64,000 nt of DNA from Cardiocondyla obscurior (Eukaryota > Arthropoda > Insecta > Hymenoptera > Formicidae), in assembly GCF_019399895.1 (NCBI RefSeq), contig NC_091866.1, positions 6,493,501 through 6,557,500 of the forward strand, read 5' to 3'. The notes below the pieces were generated by a model that saw only the letters and a list, made by a program, of their open reading frames with translations, was not told the origin of the DNA and did no database searches. Both the position numbers and the translations under genes were made by a program. Below, one piece after another: positions 10,889 through 21,679 of the stretch; position 1 is the first letter of the stretch, and each line of letters begins with the position of its first letter.

Positions 10889-11647
10889 AATGGGGAACGG
10901 ATAAATGAGCCGGGGCAGTAATCACACTAATATTTTGTGTAGGAAACTCAGAAGTATTTATTTATTTATCGGCATATAAACTCTTTCCTTGCGTGGATGG
11001 AAAGAAAAGCCAGAAGTAAACAATTATAGTAATGTTACTTTATATTTCCTGTACAATGATAAACACAGTAGCAATGGTCGGTGCCACGTGGCACAACAGT
11101 CGCGAAAGCAGCTCGCTTTCCTCGTTCCGTATAGCCGTATTTTATGCTTCTTATAAATTTCAGTGATACAGAACAGCAACCCAATCTAATCACTCTACAC
11201 AGTACAGCGGCTATAAGGCACAGGTCTTCTTAACTTTACAGTTTAATTTAACGAAATCGCAAATCAAAGATAGCACGGTACAAAAACACGTTCGCTCGTG
11301 TGTCTCAGAGTCGCCATAGTGCCTATCGTTCTCCTACAACGTTTTTCTTAAGGCAACCAGACCGACCTCAACGCGGCAGGCGGCATTCATGAAATCCTCA
11401 CTGGAAAATTCAAGTACAGTTATCTTTTTGCCAAACAGAGAGCGTACTTTTTGCTCTATCGTACATTTCGCTAATAAATAGTTTGCTGTCTTTCAATAAT
11501 CTTAAATAAGTATGAACATTTTCAAGTAGAAGATTTGAATTCATCAAAGCATGCTGAATGTATAAAGGGAGTGTAAGAACTCGTTTATAACTGCCTACAC
11601 TGTAATAATCGATAGCAATTCGTTCATGTATTTTTATCTGGTGTTTA
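10889..11647. other. unassigned intergenic DNA
   Basis: Nothing beyond AT-rich spacer was seen between the hypothetical frame and the gypsy element's left target duplication. Confidence 0.5.
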
Positions 11648-11652
11648 AAATC

Positions 11653-11900
11653 TGTTAAATATAGCGTTAATTTAGAATTATATTTGTAGTAGTTAGAATT
11701 ATTTAGAATTATATTTGTAGTAGTTAGAATTATTTAGAATTATATCTGTAGTAGTTCCAGCGCCTCTCCATAAGATAAAAACCCCCCTTCCCCCGAGCGG
11801 TACTGGCTCAGTTACGATTAGACGACGAACGACGATCAGTCAGTCTATCATCAGCCCCCAAACAGACAACTGTATAAGTCAATGAAGAGAATACACAATA
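11653..11900 (+). repeat. gypsy 5' LTR
   Basis: The LTR begins TGTTAAATATAGCG and contains an internal tandem repeat of about 38 bp (AGAATTATWTNTGTAGTAGTT type, three units) before a GC-richer body. It differs from the 3' LTR at only a handful of bases over 248. Confidence 0.9.
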
Positions 11901-11901
11901 G

Positions 11902-11919
11902 TGGTGTCAGAAGTGGGAT
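11902..11919 (+). promoter_or_regulatory. candidate primer binding site
   Basis: TGGTGTCAGAAGTGGGAT starts one base after the 5' LTR, the usual place of the tRNA primer-binding site. TGG matches the complement of a tRNA CCA end. The exact tRNA is not assigned. Confidence 0.6.
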
Positions 11920-11977
11920 AGGAGTAGAAACCGAGATGGCTCAGTGTTAAAAGATTTGAATTTGGTGATTAATTATG

Positions 11978-12604
11978 TCACCGCCGCGGGGGCAGCACCT
12001 CGTGGCCGATCGCCGGCGACGGATCGATATCGATCCGTCGTTCGATAATTGCCTCCGATTCTCGAAGGCGTTGCCGGCTCGAGACTTCTCATTGTTCGTT
12101 CAGCTGTGCCAAGCATCGCCTCGTGTGCAACAACGTGCAGTGTGCTACTCTCGGAAAATTACTCATCGTGCGACTCATCAGAAAACTCAACGCTTTGTCT
12201 GCAGTGCAACTCATCCAGTGCATCCTCGCCGTGTGCAACACGCAAGGAATCGTCTGGAAGACATCATCCTGCAGCACGAGGCGTGTTGAACCCCGTGCTC
12301 AGTAACTTGTCTGATCTCGCAGCGTGATCTCACGATTAATAGAATTGTGACTCTGTTAAACTCAGTGCGGGAATACAAAGACAATAAAAAGACTATCGAC
12401 TCAAGAATAACTTACGATCGAAAACTCATTCTACAATCAGTGCGGATCTCACAAGGCAAACACGTGCTCACCGCGTGCTTTCGCGTGGCTCGCATACGAA
12501 AGACTTCCACCTGTTCGCATAAAATAAAACCGGTCACGACTACGTAACATCCCCGCGGCGTTTCGTATATAATTCTAATTTTTTGTAACACTTATTTTTA
12601 TACA
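11978..12604 (+). repeat. dispersed repeat copy A (gypsy leader)
   Basis: A ~630-bp GC-richer block, starting near CCGCCGCGGGGGCAGCACCT and ending after ATCCCCGCGGCG, recurs at 20010-20648 and, shorter, at 34968-35345. Here it lies between the primer-binding site and gag, so it may be the untranslated leader of this gypsy family. Short frames across it are inconsistent between copies. Confidence 0.75.
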
Positions 12605-12639
12605 CTCAGCAACAACAGATAACTGTTCCTTCAGAACTC

Positions 12640-13636
12640 TTGCAGGCAATGTCCTCAATGATGGCAAATGCCTTGCAGGCTTCAATCGCTAACATGAGCA
12701 ACGATGTTGATGGCGCCAACGGAGGAACGCTAGCAGTGCGCTGTTTACCCCCTTTTTCCATGGTGGAATTCCGATTAACGGAAGGCACATCGGCCGAAGA
12801 CTATTTCAAACGTTTCTGCTGGAGCCTAAAATTAAATAAAATCCCGGAAGAACAATTTGCCAACTACGCATGAGTTCACATGGGAGCGGAACTCAACAAC
12901 GCTTCAAATTTCTCGTAAGTAACCGCTTGCCGGAAAACGTCTCTTTCGAGGAATTGTGCACTGTATTGATTGCACATTTTGACCAAGCTAAAATAAGTAC
13001 GCGGAGAGTATCAAATTCCGTCTTTTATTTTAACGAGACGAGGAAACTACTGCAGCTTTTGCTCTTTGCCTCCGTTAAAGAACGACGCATTGTGAATACG
13101 GGGATTTCCTCGACCGAATGCTGATCAAACAACTTCTTTATGGTCTGAAATCGCAAGAAATGTGTAATGAAATCGTAGCAAAGAAACCTACGACATTCGC
13201 GGAAGCTTTTAAGATCGACAATACGCTCGAAGCCACCCACCTCACTACTAATGTCGTAAAAACATCAGATCAGCCAGCTATGAAAACAACGCACAAGCTC
13301 GGATATGGAACACCGAGGACAAAGTACGACACAAACATGCGTCATTCATCCCAATCAAGAGGATCCAATAACCGAGATGACGAGGCACCATTGAAACAAA
13401 GAACCAAGGATTTCCCCTCAGCTGGAACATGCAATGGATGCGGTGGTCAACACCTTAGAAACCGATGTCGTTTTCGTGACGCAATCTGTAATTCATGCGG
13501 TAAAAAAGGATACTTAGCTAGGGTTTGTAGATCTAAGGAAGCACTACCAAACGCGCGCATGGTGGCACCCTTATTAGAAACCGAATTCGAAAACTTGATA
13601 CAATTAACTCCCTTCGTTCCTCGCGCAAATATCTAA
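12640..13636 (+). pseudogene. gypsy gag remnant
   Basis: Three overlapping frames (12640-12873, 12870-13124, 13118-13636) together look like one Gag protein broken by frameshifts and a stop near 12871. Features are a capsid-like helical region with AEDYFKRFCWSLKLNKIPEE, then a zinc knuckle pair CNGCGGQHLRNRCRFRDAIC and CNSCGKKGYLARVC. Gag packages the element RNA. Adjacent fragments are in different frames. Confidence 0.8.
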
Positions 13637-13659
13637 TCACCGTTTCAATTTATGATCAA

Positions 13660-16600
13660 CAAATTCCGATGGAAATTGACATCGGGGCTTTGTGCAGTAT
13701 CATGAGCCTTGATACGCTGCGCGCTATCAAACCAAACTTCTCGTTAAAAAAGACAAACAGACAATTCATCAGTTACACTGGACATCGCGTTTCCTGCATC
13801 GGGCGTTTTGAAGTTTCCATTACTATCAACAATACGTCTCGAATCTTAAATCTTTTTATTGTTAAGGAACAATTTGATTCACTTTTCGAACGTGAATGGA
13901 TCACTAGTTTTGCTCATATCTTAGATTTTAAACGTTGGTTCTCTTTTCCAGACACCATAAATACAGTAAGTCCATCAGCACCCAGCCTCACACATAAACA
14001 AGAAAAACAACTGCGCCGATTTTTTTTTTATTTTTATTATCTAAACACGAATCGATTTTCAACAACATTTCCGGCACCATGAGTGGACCACCAATGCCCC
14101 TTCGTCTTAAACCGGACGTCTCACCCGACTTTGCTAAAACAAAAGATGTACCCTTAGCTTTAAGAGATAAATATGCGAAAGAAATAGACAAAAAAATTGC
14201 CTCTGGTTTTTACAAGCGTGTAGACTTCTCAGAATGAGCTTCGACAACTCACGTCGTCGCGAAAAAGAACGGTCAGCTTCGCATAACGGGGAATTACAAA
14301 TCAACGGTCAACCCACAAATTATCATCGACGAACACCCCATTCCGAAAATAGAATTTATATTTAGTAAGCTCGAAGATGCCCAAATTTTCTGTCACCTCA
14401 ATATCACGGACGCTTATTCACATCTTACCTTCGACGAAAAAGCTGCACACGTACTCACATTAAATACTCCTACACACGGGCTGATTCGTCCGACACGAGC
14501 AGTTTACGGTACCGCTAGCACTCCCGCAATATGGCAACGCCGGATGGAAATGATTCTTAAGGACCTTCCAAACGTTAAAAATTTTTACGACGATATCCTT
14601 CTATTTGCTAGCAACTTTGAAGAATTTTTACAGGTCCTTGATAACACTTTAGATCGACTTAAGGAACATGGCCTCTGACTAAATAAAAATAAATGTACTT
14701 TCGCCTCTTTATCAATCGAATTTCTAGGTCACAAAATAGACGGCAATGGCATACACAAATCAGACCAGCATATTCAAGCAATCAAGGACGCGCCTAAACC
14801 TACAACCCCAGAAGAGCTTCAGTTGTTCATCGGAAAAGCCTCATACTACAACGCCTTTATTCCGGATCTATCAACGCGGGACCGCCTGCTGCGAGACATG
14901 TTACTTAAAAAACCGTTTGAATAGACTGCAGCCGCCAACAAGGTTTACGAGGAAATCAAAGAAATTCTGATTTTACCTCAGGTACTTATGCCATATAATC
15001 CCCAACGACCTCTAATCCTTTCCACCGATGCTAATAAAACCAACCTAGGAGCAGTGCTCTCCCATAAATTACCAAATGATAAAAAAAGACCCATCGCCTT
15101 TGCAAGTCGAACCTTGACACCTACAGAACAAAAATATACTCAAATAGACAAGGAAGCTCTGGCAATCGTGTGGGCTGTTCAGAAATTCTTCTAGTACCTT
15201 TATGCCCGACACTTCACTCTGTACACCGATCACAAGCCTCTTTCACAAATTCTGCAACCAAATTAATCCTTGCCTGCACTCTGCATCAGCCGAATGGCTA
15301 ATTATGCGGATTACCTATCTCATTTCGATTTTGAAGTTTTCTTTAAACCAACTCTCGCCAACGCTAATGCCAATTTTTGCTCCAGGATGCATCTGCCAAC
15401 TTCGCAGACTCTTCATCAACTATCGCTAGTTAAAAAGAAAACAACATCAACAGACGACTTCGACAGCTTTGTCCTTCACTAAATAGAACAACTACCAATT
15501 AACGCAGAAGATATCACACGGGAAACTCGCCGCGACTCCCGTCTGGGCAAGATTATACAAATTTTAGAGAAAGGACAATTCTTTACTTACCCCGAATTCA
15601 AACCCCCGGAGACCTCCTACTCTCTGAGCAACAAATGCCTTATATTCGAACACCGCATCGTCATTCCAACTTCGCTTTAAATGTCTATATTGAGACAACT
15701 GCACATGGCACATTTTGGCATCGTAAAAATGAAAGGCATAGCACGTTCATTCGTTTTCTGGCCCGGAATTAATGCCAACATCGAACAAACGGCAAAAGAA
15801 TGCATTAACTGTGCTAGAAATGCGCACGATCCGCCTCAAATCAGAACCCATCATTGGGAATACCCGAAGGGGCCTTGGGAACAAGTTCACTTGAACTATG
15901 CGGGACCGGTTGCCGGTAAAATGCTCCTGATCATCGTCGATGCCTACAGCAAGTGGCTTAAAGTGAAAATCACAAACTCAACAACTACGGAAGCAACAGC
16001 AACTATTCTGGAAGAAATTTTTGTCGCCTATAGATCTCCGGTTACTATTGTCACCGACAACGGGCCCTAATTCTCTTCATCTAAATTTCAACTGTTTGTT
16101 AAGAAAAACGGAATCAAGTATTATAAAAAAACGGCACCGTACCACCCCTCAACCAACGGTCAAGCAGAACGCTATGTTCCATCAGTCAAGAACGCCCTGA
16201 AAAGCTTGTCTTCCACTCTTGCATTCCTACATCATAACTTATGTCTCTTTCTTAAACAATACCGGATCGCTCCTCATGCAACGACAAGGACAAACACCAT
16301 CTCAACTGTTTTTCAATCGAGCCATCAGAACAAACCTAGACCTCGTTCGTCCGGAAACTACCCACGCTAAAGTTACGCACAAATTTTCATTACCATCCGT
16401 TCCGACATTACGCGAATTTTATCCTAAACAATGCATTTACTTCCTTTCCGGAAACCCCCGAATAGACAAGTGGTTACCGGGCGTGATCTCTTCCCGTCTC
16501 GGAGATCTCCACTACCTTGTACAATTCCAGGACAAGCTCTTTAAACGACATATCGACCAAATTCGAAATCGCTTTACTGCCTCACAAGGTGCCTCCTCCG

Positions 16601-16767
16601 ACCACAAGAAACAATCTACAGAGCCACGAAGGCCTCATTTTTACAATGCTGATGCACCCACGCGTCTCCAACAAAAAAACATCACGGAGGACAGCTCCCG
16701 ATCATACATAAACATTTCTTCCAACTCCTCTTTTCCAACCGCCAGCACACCTAAAAATTATGTTTAA
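13660..16767 (+). pseudogene. gypsy pol remnant (protease-RT-RNase H-integrase)
   Basis: Domains appear in order. A protease-like EIDIGALCSIMS (DTGA-type site changed) is followed by RT with FYDDILLFAS at about 14583-14612. RNase H has ILSTDANKTNLGAVL (15015-15060). The integrase has an HxxxH zinc region near 15700, a core around 15880-16070 and a TDNGP motif directly followed by a stop (16068-16070). Stops also occur near 14236, 14678, 14922, 15192 and 15680. The first catalytic Asp of the integrase is Asn (HLNYAGP). All enzymes are therefore expected to be dead. Confidence 0.85.
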
Positions 16768-16851
16768 CACTTTTCTCCATCCGTGGTTAAGAAATCGGCG
16801 CGCCCCAGTTGCCCTCCGGCGCGATTCACACCCGGGTAAAGAAATAAAACT

Positions 16852-16865
16852 AGGAGGGAAGAAAA
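16852..16865 (+). promoter_or_regulatory. polypurine tract
   Basis: AGGAGGGAAGAAAA abuts the TG of the 3' LTR, as expected for the plus-strand primer of an LTR retrotransposon. Confidence 0.75.
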
Positions 16866-17112
16866 TGTTAAATATAGCGTTTATTTAGAATTATATCTAT
16901 AGTAGTTAAAATTATTTAGAATTATATCTGTAGTAGTTAGAATTATTTAGAATTATATCTGTAGTAGTTCCAGCGCCTCTCCATAAGAATAAACCCCTCT
17001 TCCCCCGAGCGGTATTGGCTCAGTTACGATTAGACGACAAACGACGATCAGTCAGTCTATCGTCAGCTCCCAAACAGACAACTGTATAAGTCAATAAAGA
17101 GAATACACAATA
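16866..17112 (+). repeat. gypsy 3' LTR
   Basis: Begins TGTTAAATATAGCG and ends ACACAATA. It is followed by the AAATC target duplication. Confidence 0.9.
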
Positions 17113-17170
17113 AAATCGACAATAAAATCACGTACTGGGCCTTCTGATAACTTGTCTATTTTCTTTATTA

Positions 17171-17868
17171 TGTTGCACCACGGGGGGTGCTGTGGGGTCC
17201 GTTCTCCGGATAATGTAATGCGAATTAAATAAAGAGATGTGTTCGAGTAATTATCGTAGCATTGTTTTTATTTTTTCCTTTTTAACTACAGCAATTGACG
17301 CTACGCGGTTTGATATTGAATAACGACTGCCCGCCCGGGCCGCGGTTGCCCATATACAGGGTGTATCATTTAATGTGTCACATCGAGAAAGAATAGGTGG
17401 GTCTTAGTGAGAAAAATAAAAAAGTCTTATACCATTTTGCAAAATTCTTAATGGTTATTGAGAAAAAAATTAATTTATCTAACGCAAGAACAACAAGGAA
17501 GCCACGCGTGAGTGAGCGCGACAGGCGAGTAGCTAAAAACGGCACCATTTTTAGCTACTCGCCTGTCGCAACCTGCAAAATGCTAGATAATTTTTCTCAA
17601 TGACCTTTACCACCTACCTATTTCTACTCGGCGTGACATATTAAATGATACACCCTGTATATGCCTTGCTGTTGCTAAGTCGAAAATCTTACAATCAGCA
17701 GATTCGAAGGTGGCAACCGCGAATATTCTCGAAGCGTCGCGTCCCGGCCGGAAATGCCGGGTTTACCTTGATCGGAGATATTCTGCCGATCATACTAAAT
17801 TGTCGTTCGCGTGCGAGGTTTCATCGTTATTCTCGAGCCTTCTGTTACCAGGGACTCGGGATATAACA
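17171..17868 (+). mobile_element. LTR (TGTTRCACC family) carrying MITE 3
   Basis: Starts TGTTGCACCACGGGGGGTGC, has the shared GGGGTCCGTTCTCCGG block and ends GGGACTCGGGATATAACA. It matches the solo LTR at 7627 and the minus-strand LTR at 34927. Without the inserted MITE and TA duplication it is about 395 bp. No clear target duplication (ATTA versus TCCC), so one side may be rearranged. Confidence 0.6.
17357..17657. mobile_element. foldback MITE 3 (ACAGGGTGT family), 301 bp
   Basis: Ends CAGGGTGTATCATTTAATGTG and its reverse complement are flanked by TA. The centre carries the same ACAAGGAAGC / GAGTGAGCGCGACAGGCGA palindrome as MITEs 2 and 4. It interrupts the LTR at 17171-17868. Confidence 0.85.
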
Positions 17869-18194
17869 TCCCTCCCGCCTAGGGAGGAGAAAAAGTTTAA
17901 AGGTTTGTTAATTACTCAAACCTTTTTCTTTTACAAATTTTCTTTTTCCAAGAGAGAAAAAGAAAAACGTTGAGACTTTAAGTATACATGCCTTTATACG
18001 TATTTCTTTTTTTTTTTTGTCTTGTAGGTGCGTGGTTGATTATAGTTTATTTTTATTACAATATTTTTTTCTTATTATAGTAATGGTGATAATAATTACA
18101 ATAAGTGCGGTTAACGTAGTGCTTAATCCTACGGAGTACACTATTATTGTTTTTGTTTTAGACGCAATATTATTATTATCTAGGTCGGTACGTA
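17869..18194. other. spacer with two hairpins, no gene
   Basis: CCCTCCCGCCTAGGGAGG and AAAGGTTTGTTAATTACTCAAACCTTT form short stem-loops. A 64-codon hydrophobic frame (18017-18211) lies in T-rich sequence and is not supported as a gene. Confidence 0.4.
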
Positions 18195-18198
18195 ATTT

Positions 18199-19152
18199 TG
18201 TAACGAGGTAAGCACCTAACTCGTCCCGGCAAACGTCGGCCGGCTCGTCGGACTGAACATCGTCCGGCGGGAATAGGGGCGCGGTGCGCCCCGACCCTTT
18301 TAAACACCGCGAATATTAACGCGCAGTGCGCCGTTACAAACGAGCGTACCGCCGTCCCGCGTCGCGCAAAAAGTAATACTATTAACAACCGCAACGAGCG
18401 CTACGACGCCAACCCCCGGGAACCCGAGCATCCCGGGCCACGCAAAAGACCGAATAAAAAGGCCGGATACCGAGCGATCGAGAGCAGTCTTCCGATCTAC
18501 TGAGCTCCGCACCGGATCTCCGCTCAGTAGCCTCCTAGACAACCAGCAAATTTTAGGAGTCGCCAAGAACGGGGGTCGAGCGTTCTCGGCCTCCGCCAAG
18601 GGTTCTTGGCCGCGACACCGCCTCCTTTCCTTCGAGTTACCAGGTCGCTTGTCACGACGGATAAAGCGGGGTGAAGCGTGCTTCGCCTCCGCCGAGCGTT
18701 CTCGGCTTATCTCGCGGCAGACGCCCTGGCATCATCTCAAACCGCTTAGGCGGTTCCTGACGAACGCGGCGCAATCCGGAGGTGATGCGTGCTTCGTCTC
18801 TGCCGAGCGTTCTCGGCGATTGCCACCCGCGCTCCCGCTCCTAAGAAACCGCGTTCCACAGTAGGGGCCCCTCGTTAGAACACCGCGATTAGATCACGCG
18901 ACCGACGAAACTCTGTTTACGTCGCCCGTGCGACAAGCGCCGCGGCCTAACACACCTGTACAGAAAACTTGTAAATAGAGAGCCGAAAATAAATGAAAAT
19001 AGTCAAAGAAACATACACGAGACTCCGATTGCTTTTGTTCCTTCCCGCGGACACCCCGGCCGGTTCTAGATACGCGCGACGACTCACCGATTACCGCGGC
19101 GAGTCGCTTGACCGTGTCCGGCCACACGGAGGGGAGAAAGGAGGGTGTTACA
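18199..19152 (+). mobile_element. solo LTR, TSD ATTT
   Basis: The 954-bp GC-rich block begins TGTAACGAGG and ends GGGTGTTACA, an inverted TGTAAC/GTTACA pair. It is flanked by ATTT on both sides (18195-18198 and 19153-19156). Internal repeats of the type GCGTGCTTCG..TC..GCCGAGCGTTCTCGGC occur at about 18675 and 18790. AATAAATGAA near 18988 could be a polyadenylation signal. No retroviral genes adjoin it. Confidence 0.7.
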
Positions 19153-19156
19153 ATTT

Positions 19157-20005
19157 ATTTAAATCTAATTGTAAGCTTAATTGTAACAATTCGTTTTTGT
19201 TTCGTATAATTGGTTCTTTTTGTATATGTTGTAATTGTGACGTAATTTTAGCAATGTTGGTTTTCTCATTAATTGGTATCATGGTAATATTATAGGTTGG
19301 TATATAGATTTTTATATCGCTTTCTCCTATCAAGGTTTTTGATTGTATTGAGAGGTCGTTTGTGATTAATTGGCACGCGTCTCTTACAAGGGGAGATCGC
19401 GCTCAACGGAACACCGATGTTCTTCAAACTTGCAGAGTTTGAAGATTGGTGTTCCTAGAGATACTTGGTAAAGCCATTCGACGCACTACTCAAAAATAAG
19501 AGAGAAAAGTTAGTTTAAATATTTTGTATGTCTATAAGTACAGAACAGTTATACTTACTTTCGAAGCAGCGTGGTAGTCCAGAGCGGATGGCTCAAGTCT
19601 AGTAAGCGCATGCTTTCTCTCTCACACGCACGGGTCGCAAGCGGGATAGAGCATGAGAACGCCTTCCACCAAATTTTCCTCCGTCCTCTCGCTTCTTTCG
19701 CCGTTTCACGCCTCACGTACGCGATCCGCGGTGAGGCCTCACGCACACTACCCTACCTCACGCGCGGGAGCCGCCGTCGCCGCAGTGCGACAGGCCATTA
19801 TTGCCGGTCACTGTACAAGTAATATCACAAAATCGCCAATAATGCGATGTTATGTTAATGCGCAAGACTCTGTGCTGTTCGATTGAAGCACTGAAGAAGA
19901 ACTGAATTTTGTTTTACGCTTGTGACGTAACTTATACTTTGAAATATTATTTTCCCTTTCCCAATAAGAAAATATATATATATATATATATATATTTAAT
20001 TATTC
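19157..20005. other. unassigned spacer ending in (TA)n
   Basis: No supported gene. A palindrome GAACACCGATGTTCTTCAAAC / GTTTGAAGATTGGTGTTC lies at about 19400-19456, and a GC-rich patch at 19560-19800. A (TA)n run occupies about 19971-19995. Confidence 0.4.
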
Positions 20006-20009
20006 ATGC

Positions 20010-20648
20010 TGCTGCCGCGGGGGCAGCACTTCGTGGCTGATCGTCGGCGACGGATCGATATCGATCCGTCGTTCGATTATTGCCTCCGATTCTCGAAGGC
20101 GTTGCCGGCTCGAGGCTTATCATTGTTCGTCTAGCTGTGCCAAGCATCACCTCGTGTGCAACAACGTGCAGTGTGCTTCTCTAGGAATTCTTACTCATCG
20201 TGCTACTCATCGTTCTACTCATCGCTTTGTCTCCAGTACAACTCATCCAGATCATCCTCGCCGTCTGCAACACGCCAAGAATCTTCTGGAAGACATCACC
20301 CTGCAGCACGAGGCGTGTTGAACCTCGTGCTCAGTATTTCATCAGATCTTGCAGCGTGTGATCTTACGATTAATATAATTGTGACTCAGTTTAACTCAGT
20401 GCGGGCTCTCAAGGACAATTAGACAGACTATTACGAATCAAAGACTAACTCACGCGTGAAACTCATTGTGTAAACTCAGTGCGGATCTCATCTACCGGCC
20501 ACGTGCTCAACGCGTGTCTCTGCGTAACTCGCATATTCGAAGGACTTACACCCGCCTTTTCGCGTTAAATAAACTGGCTACGACCGCGTACCATCCCCGC
20601 GGCGTTAATTGTAAAATCTCATTTTGTAAACACTCATTTTTTATACTG
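20010..20648 (+). repeat. dispersed repeat copy B
   Basis: It is clearly homologous along its length to 11978-12604 (the gypsy leader), including GGGGGCAGCACTTCGTGG, the GGATCGATATCGATCC palindrome and ATCCCCGCGGCGTT. No gypsy LTR or gag adjoins it, so it is a stranded fragment or a separate element. Confidence 0.75.
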
Positions 20649-20649
20649 T

Positions 20650-21679
20650 TTAATCGACGGAGAATTAAATTAAATTTTTTGAAATTATATTCCGCTTGCT
20701 CGAGAATTCGTCTTAGATCGCGATCATTTCGGTGTTGTTTTTCGCTTGTATATTATTCTTGTCGGTCTCCTTGAACCTTTTCGTGTTTATCGCTGCTTCA
20801 CTTTCTTCCTTTTCAGTCAGTCTATTCCAGTTTTATCCGGTTTTCCCTCGATCTTTCCTCGATTTCCTTGCTCCGTTTCCTCAAAACCTGAGCTCCATTC
20901 AGCGAAAGATCGAGCAGTTTCGCTTGAACTCCGATTCAGTTCTATCAAAGGCAGCTTGTCTCGTTCTCACAGTAGATCTCTAAAGCGTTTGAGACTACTC
21001 TTCTTTTTTGGTTTTCACCGCGTTATCGACAAGTTCAATTAAACTTGTAAATCGCGAAATTTAGCAATTTCTTTTGTATCTTTTATTTTTTTTGTTTTCT
21101 GTACTGCAAAGATTCGCGTCCGTGGCAATCATCGGCTCGCGCATCAAAATCTCCGACGTTAGCGTCAAGATTTCTGTTGATCGGGCGACTAATTCCGTCG
21201 CTCCTGAAGATTTCCGACTCGTTAGCCGAGTCAAAGAAGATTTCCGTTCGCTATTTCCAGTCTTTGCAATTTAATTCACTTATTGTTTTTTTTTATTAAA
21301 CTGTTAAATATATTATAATTTTTGTGTCTTTGTGTTAATTTGCTTTTGAATTCTTTTTTTTGTTGCTTCTTGGTAAATCCTTTCATCGTCGTACCGTGCA
21401 CCGCGTCGAACTCATTGCTGAGCAACTCTATCAACTATTACGTGATCGCGCGAAATCTCGTACATATACATATACATATTTACGTATTTTTTATTTTTAT
21501 TTTTCATGACTGCATGTATTTTTTATTTCTTATTTTTAATTTTATGACAAGTATTAGTATTAGTATTTTATGACATTTTTTATTTCAGTTATGTTTAAAA
21601 ATTACCAATTTTTATTTAAGTATTTTAATACTTTCTTAATTTAAATTAAATACATTGTTTAAATTTTTTATATACATTA
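20650..21679. other. unassigned spacer
   Basis: T-rich DNA with several short unsupported frames. A locally repeated GAAGATTTCCG motif occurs at 21207-21245. I see no gene. Confidence 0.4.

Larger units (their letters stand above)
11653..17112 (+). mobile_element. full-length gypsy-type LTR retrotransposon, decayed
   Basis: Two 247/248-bp LTRs (TGTTAAATATAGCG ... ACACAATA) flank a 4.96-kb interior, with a 5-bp target duplication AAATC at 11648-11652 and 17113-17117. A primer-binding-like sequence starts at 11902 and a purine tract ends at 16865. Gag, protease, RT, RNase H and integrase motifs occur in gypsy (Ty3) order. Many stops and frameshifts break the frames, so it is no longer autonomous. 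Confidence 0.93.

Noticed and set aside
12089..12277. Small frames in the GC-rich gypsy leader
   Set aside because: They are not conserved in frame between repeat copies A, B and C.
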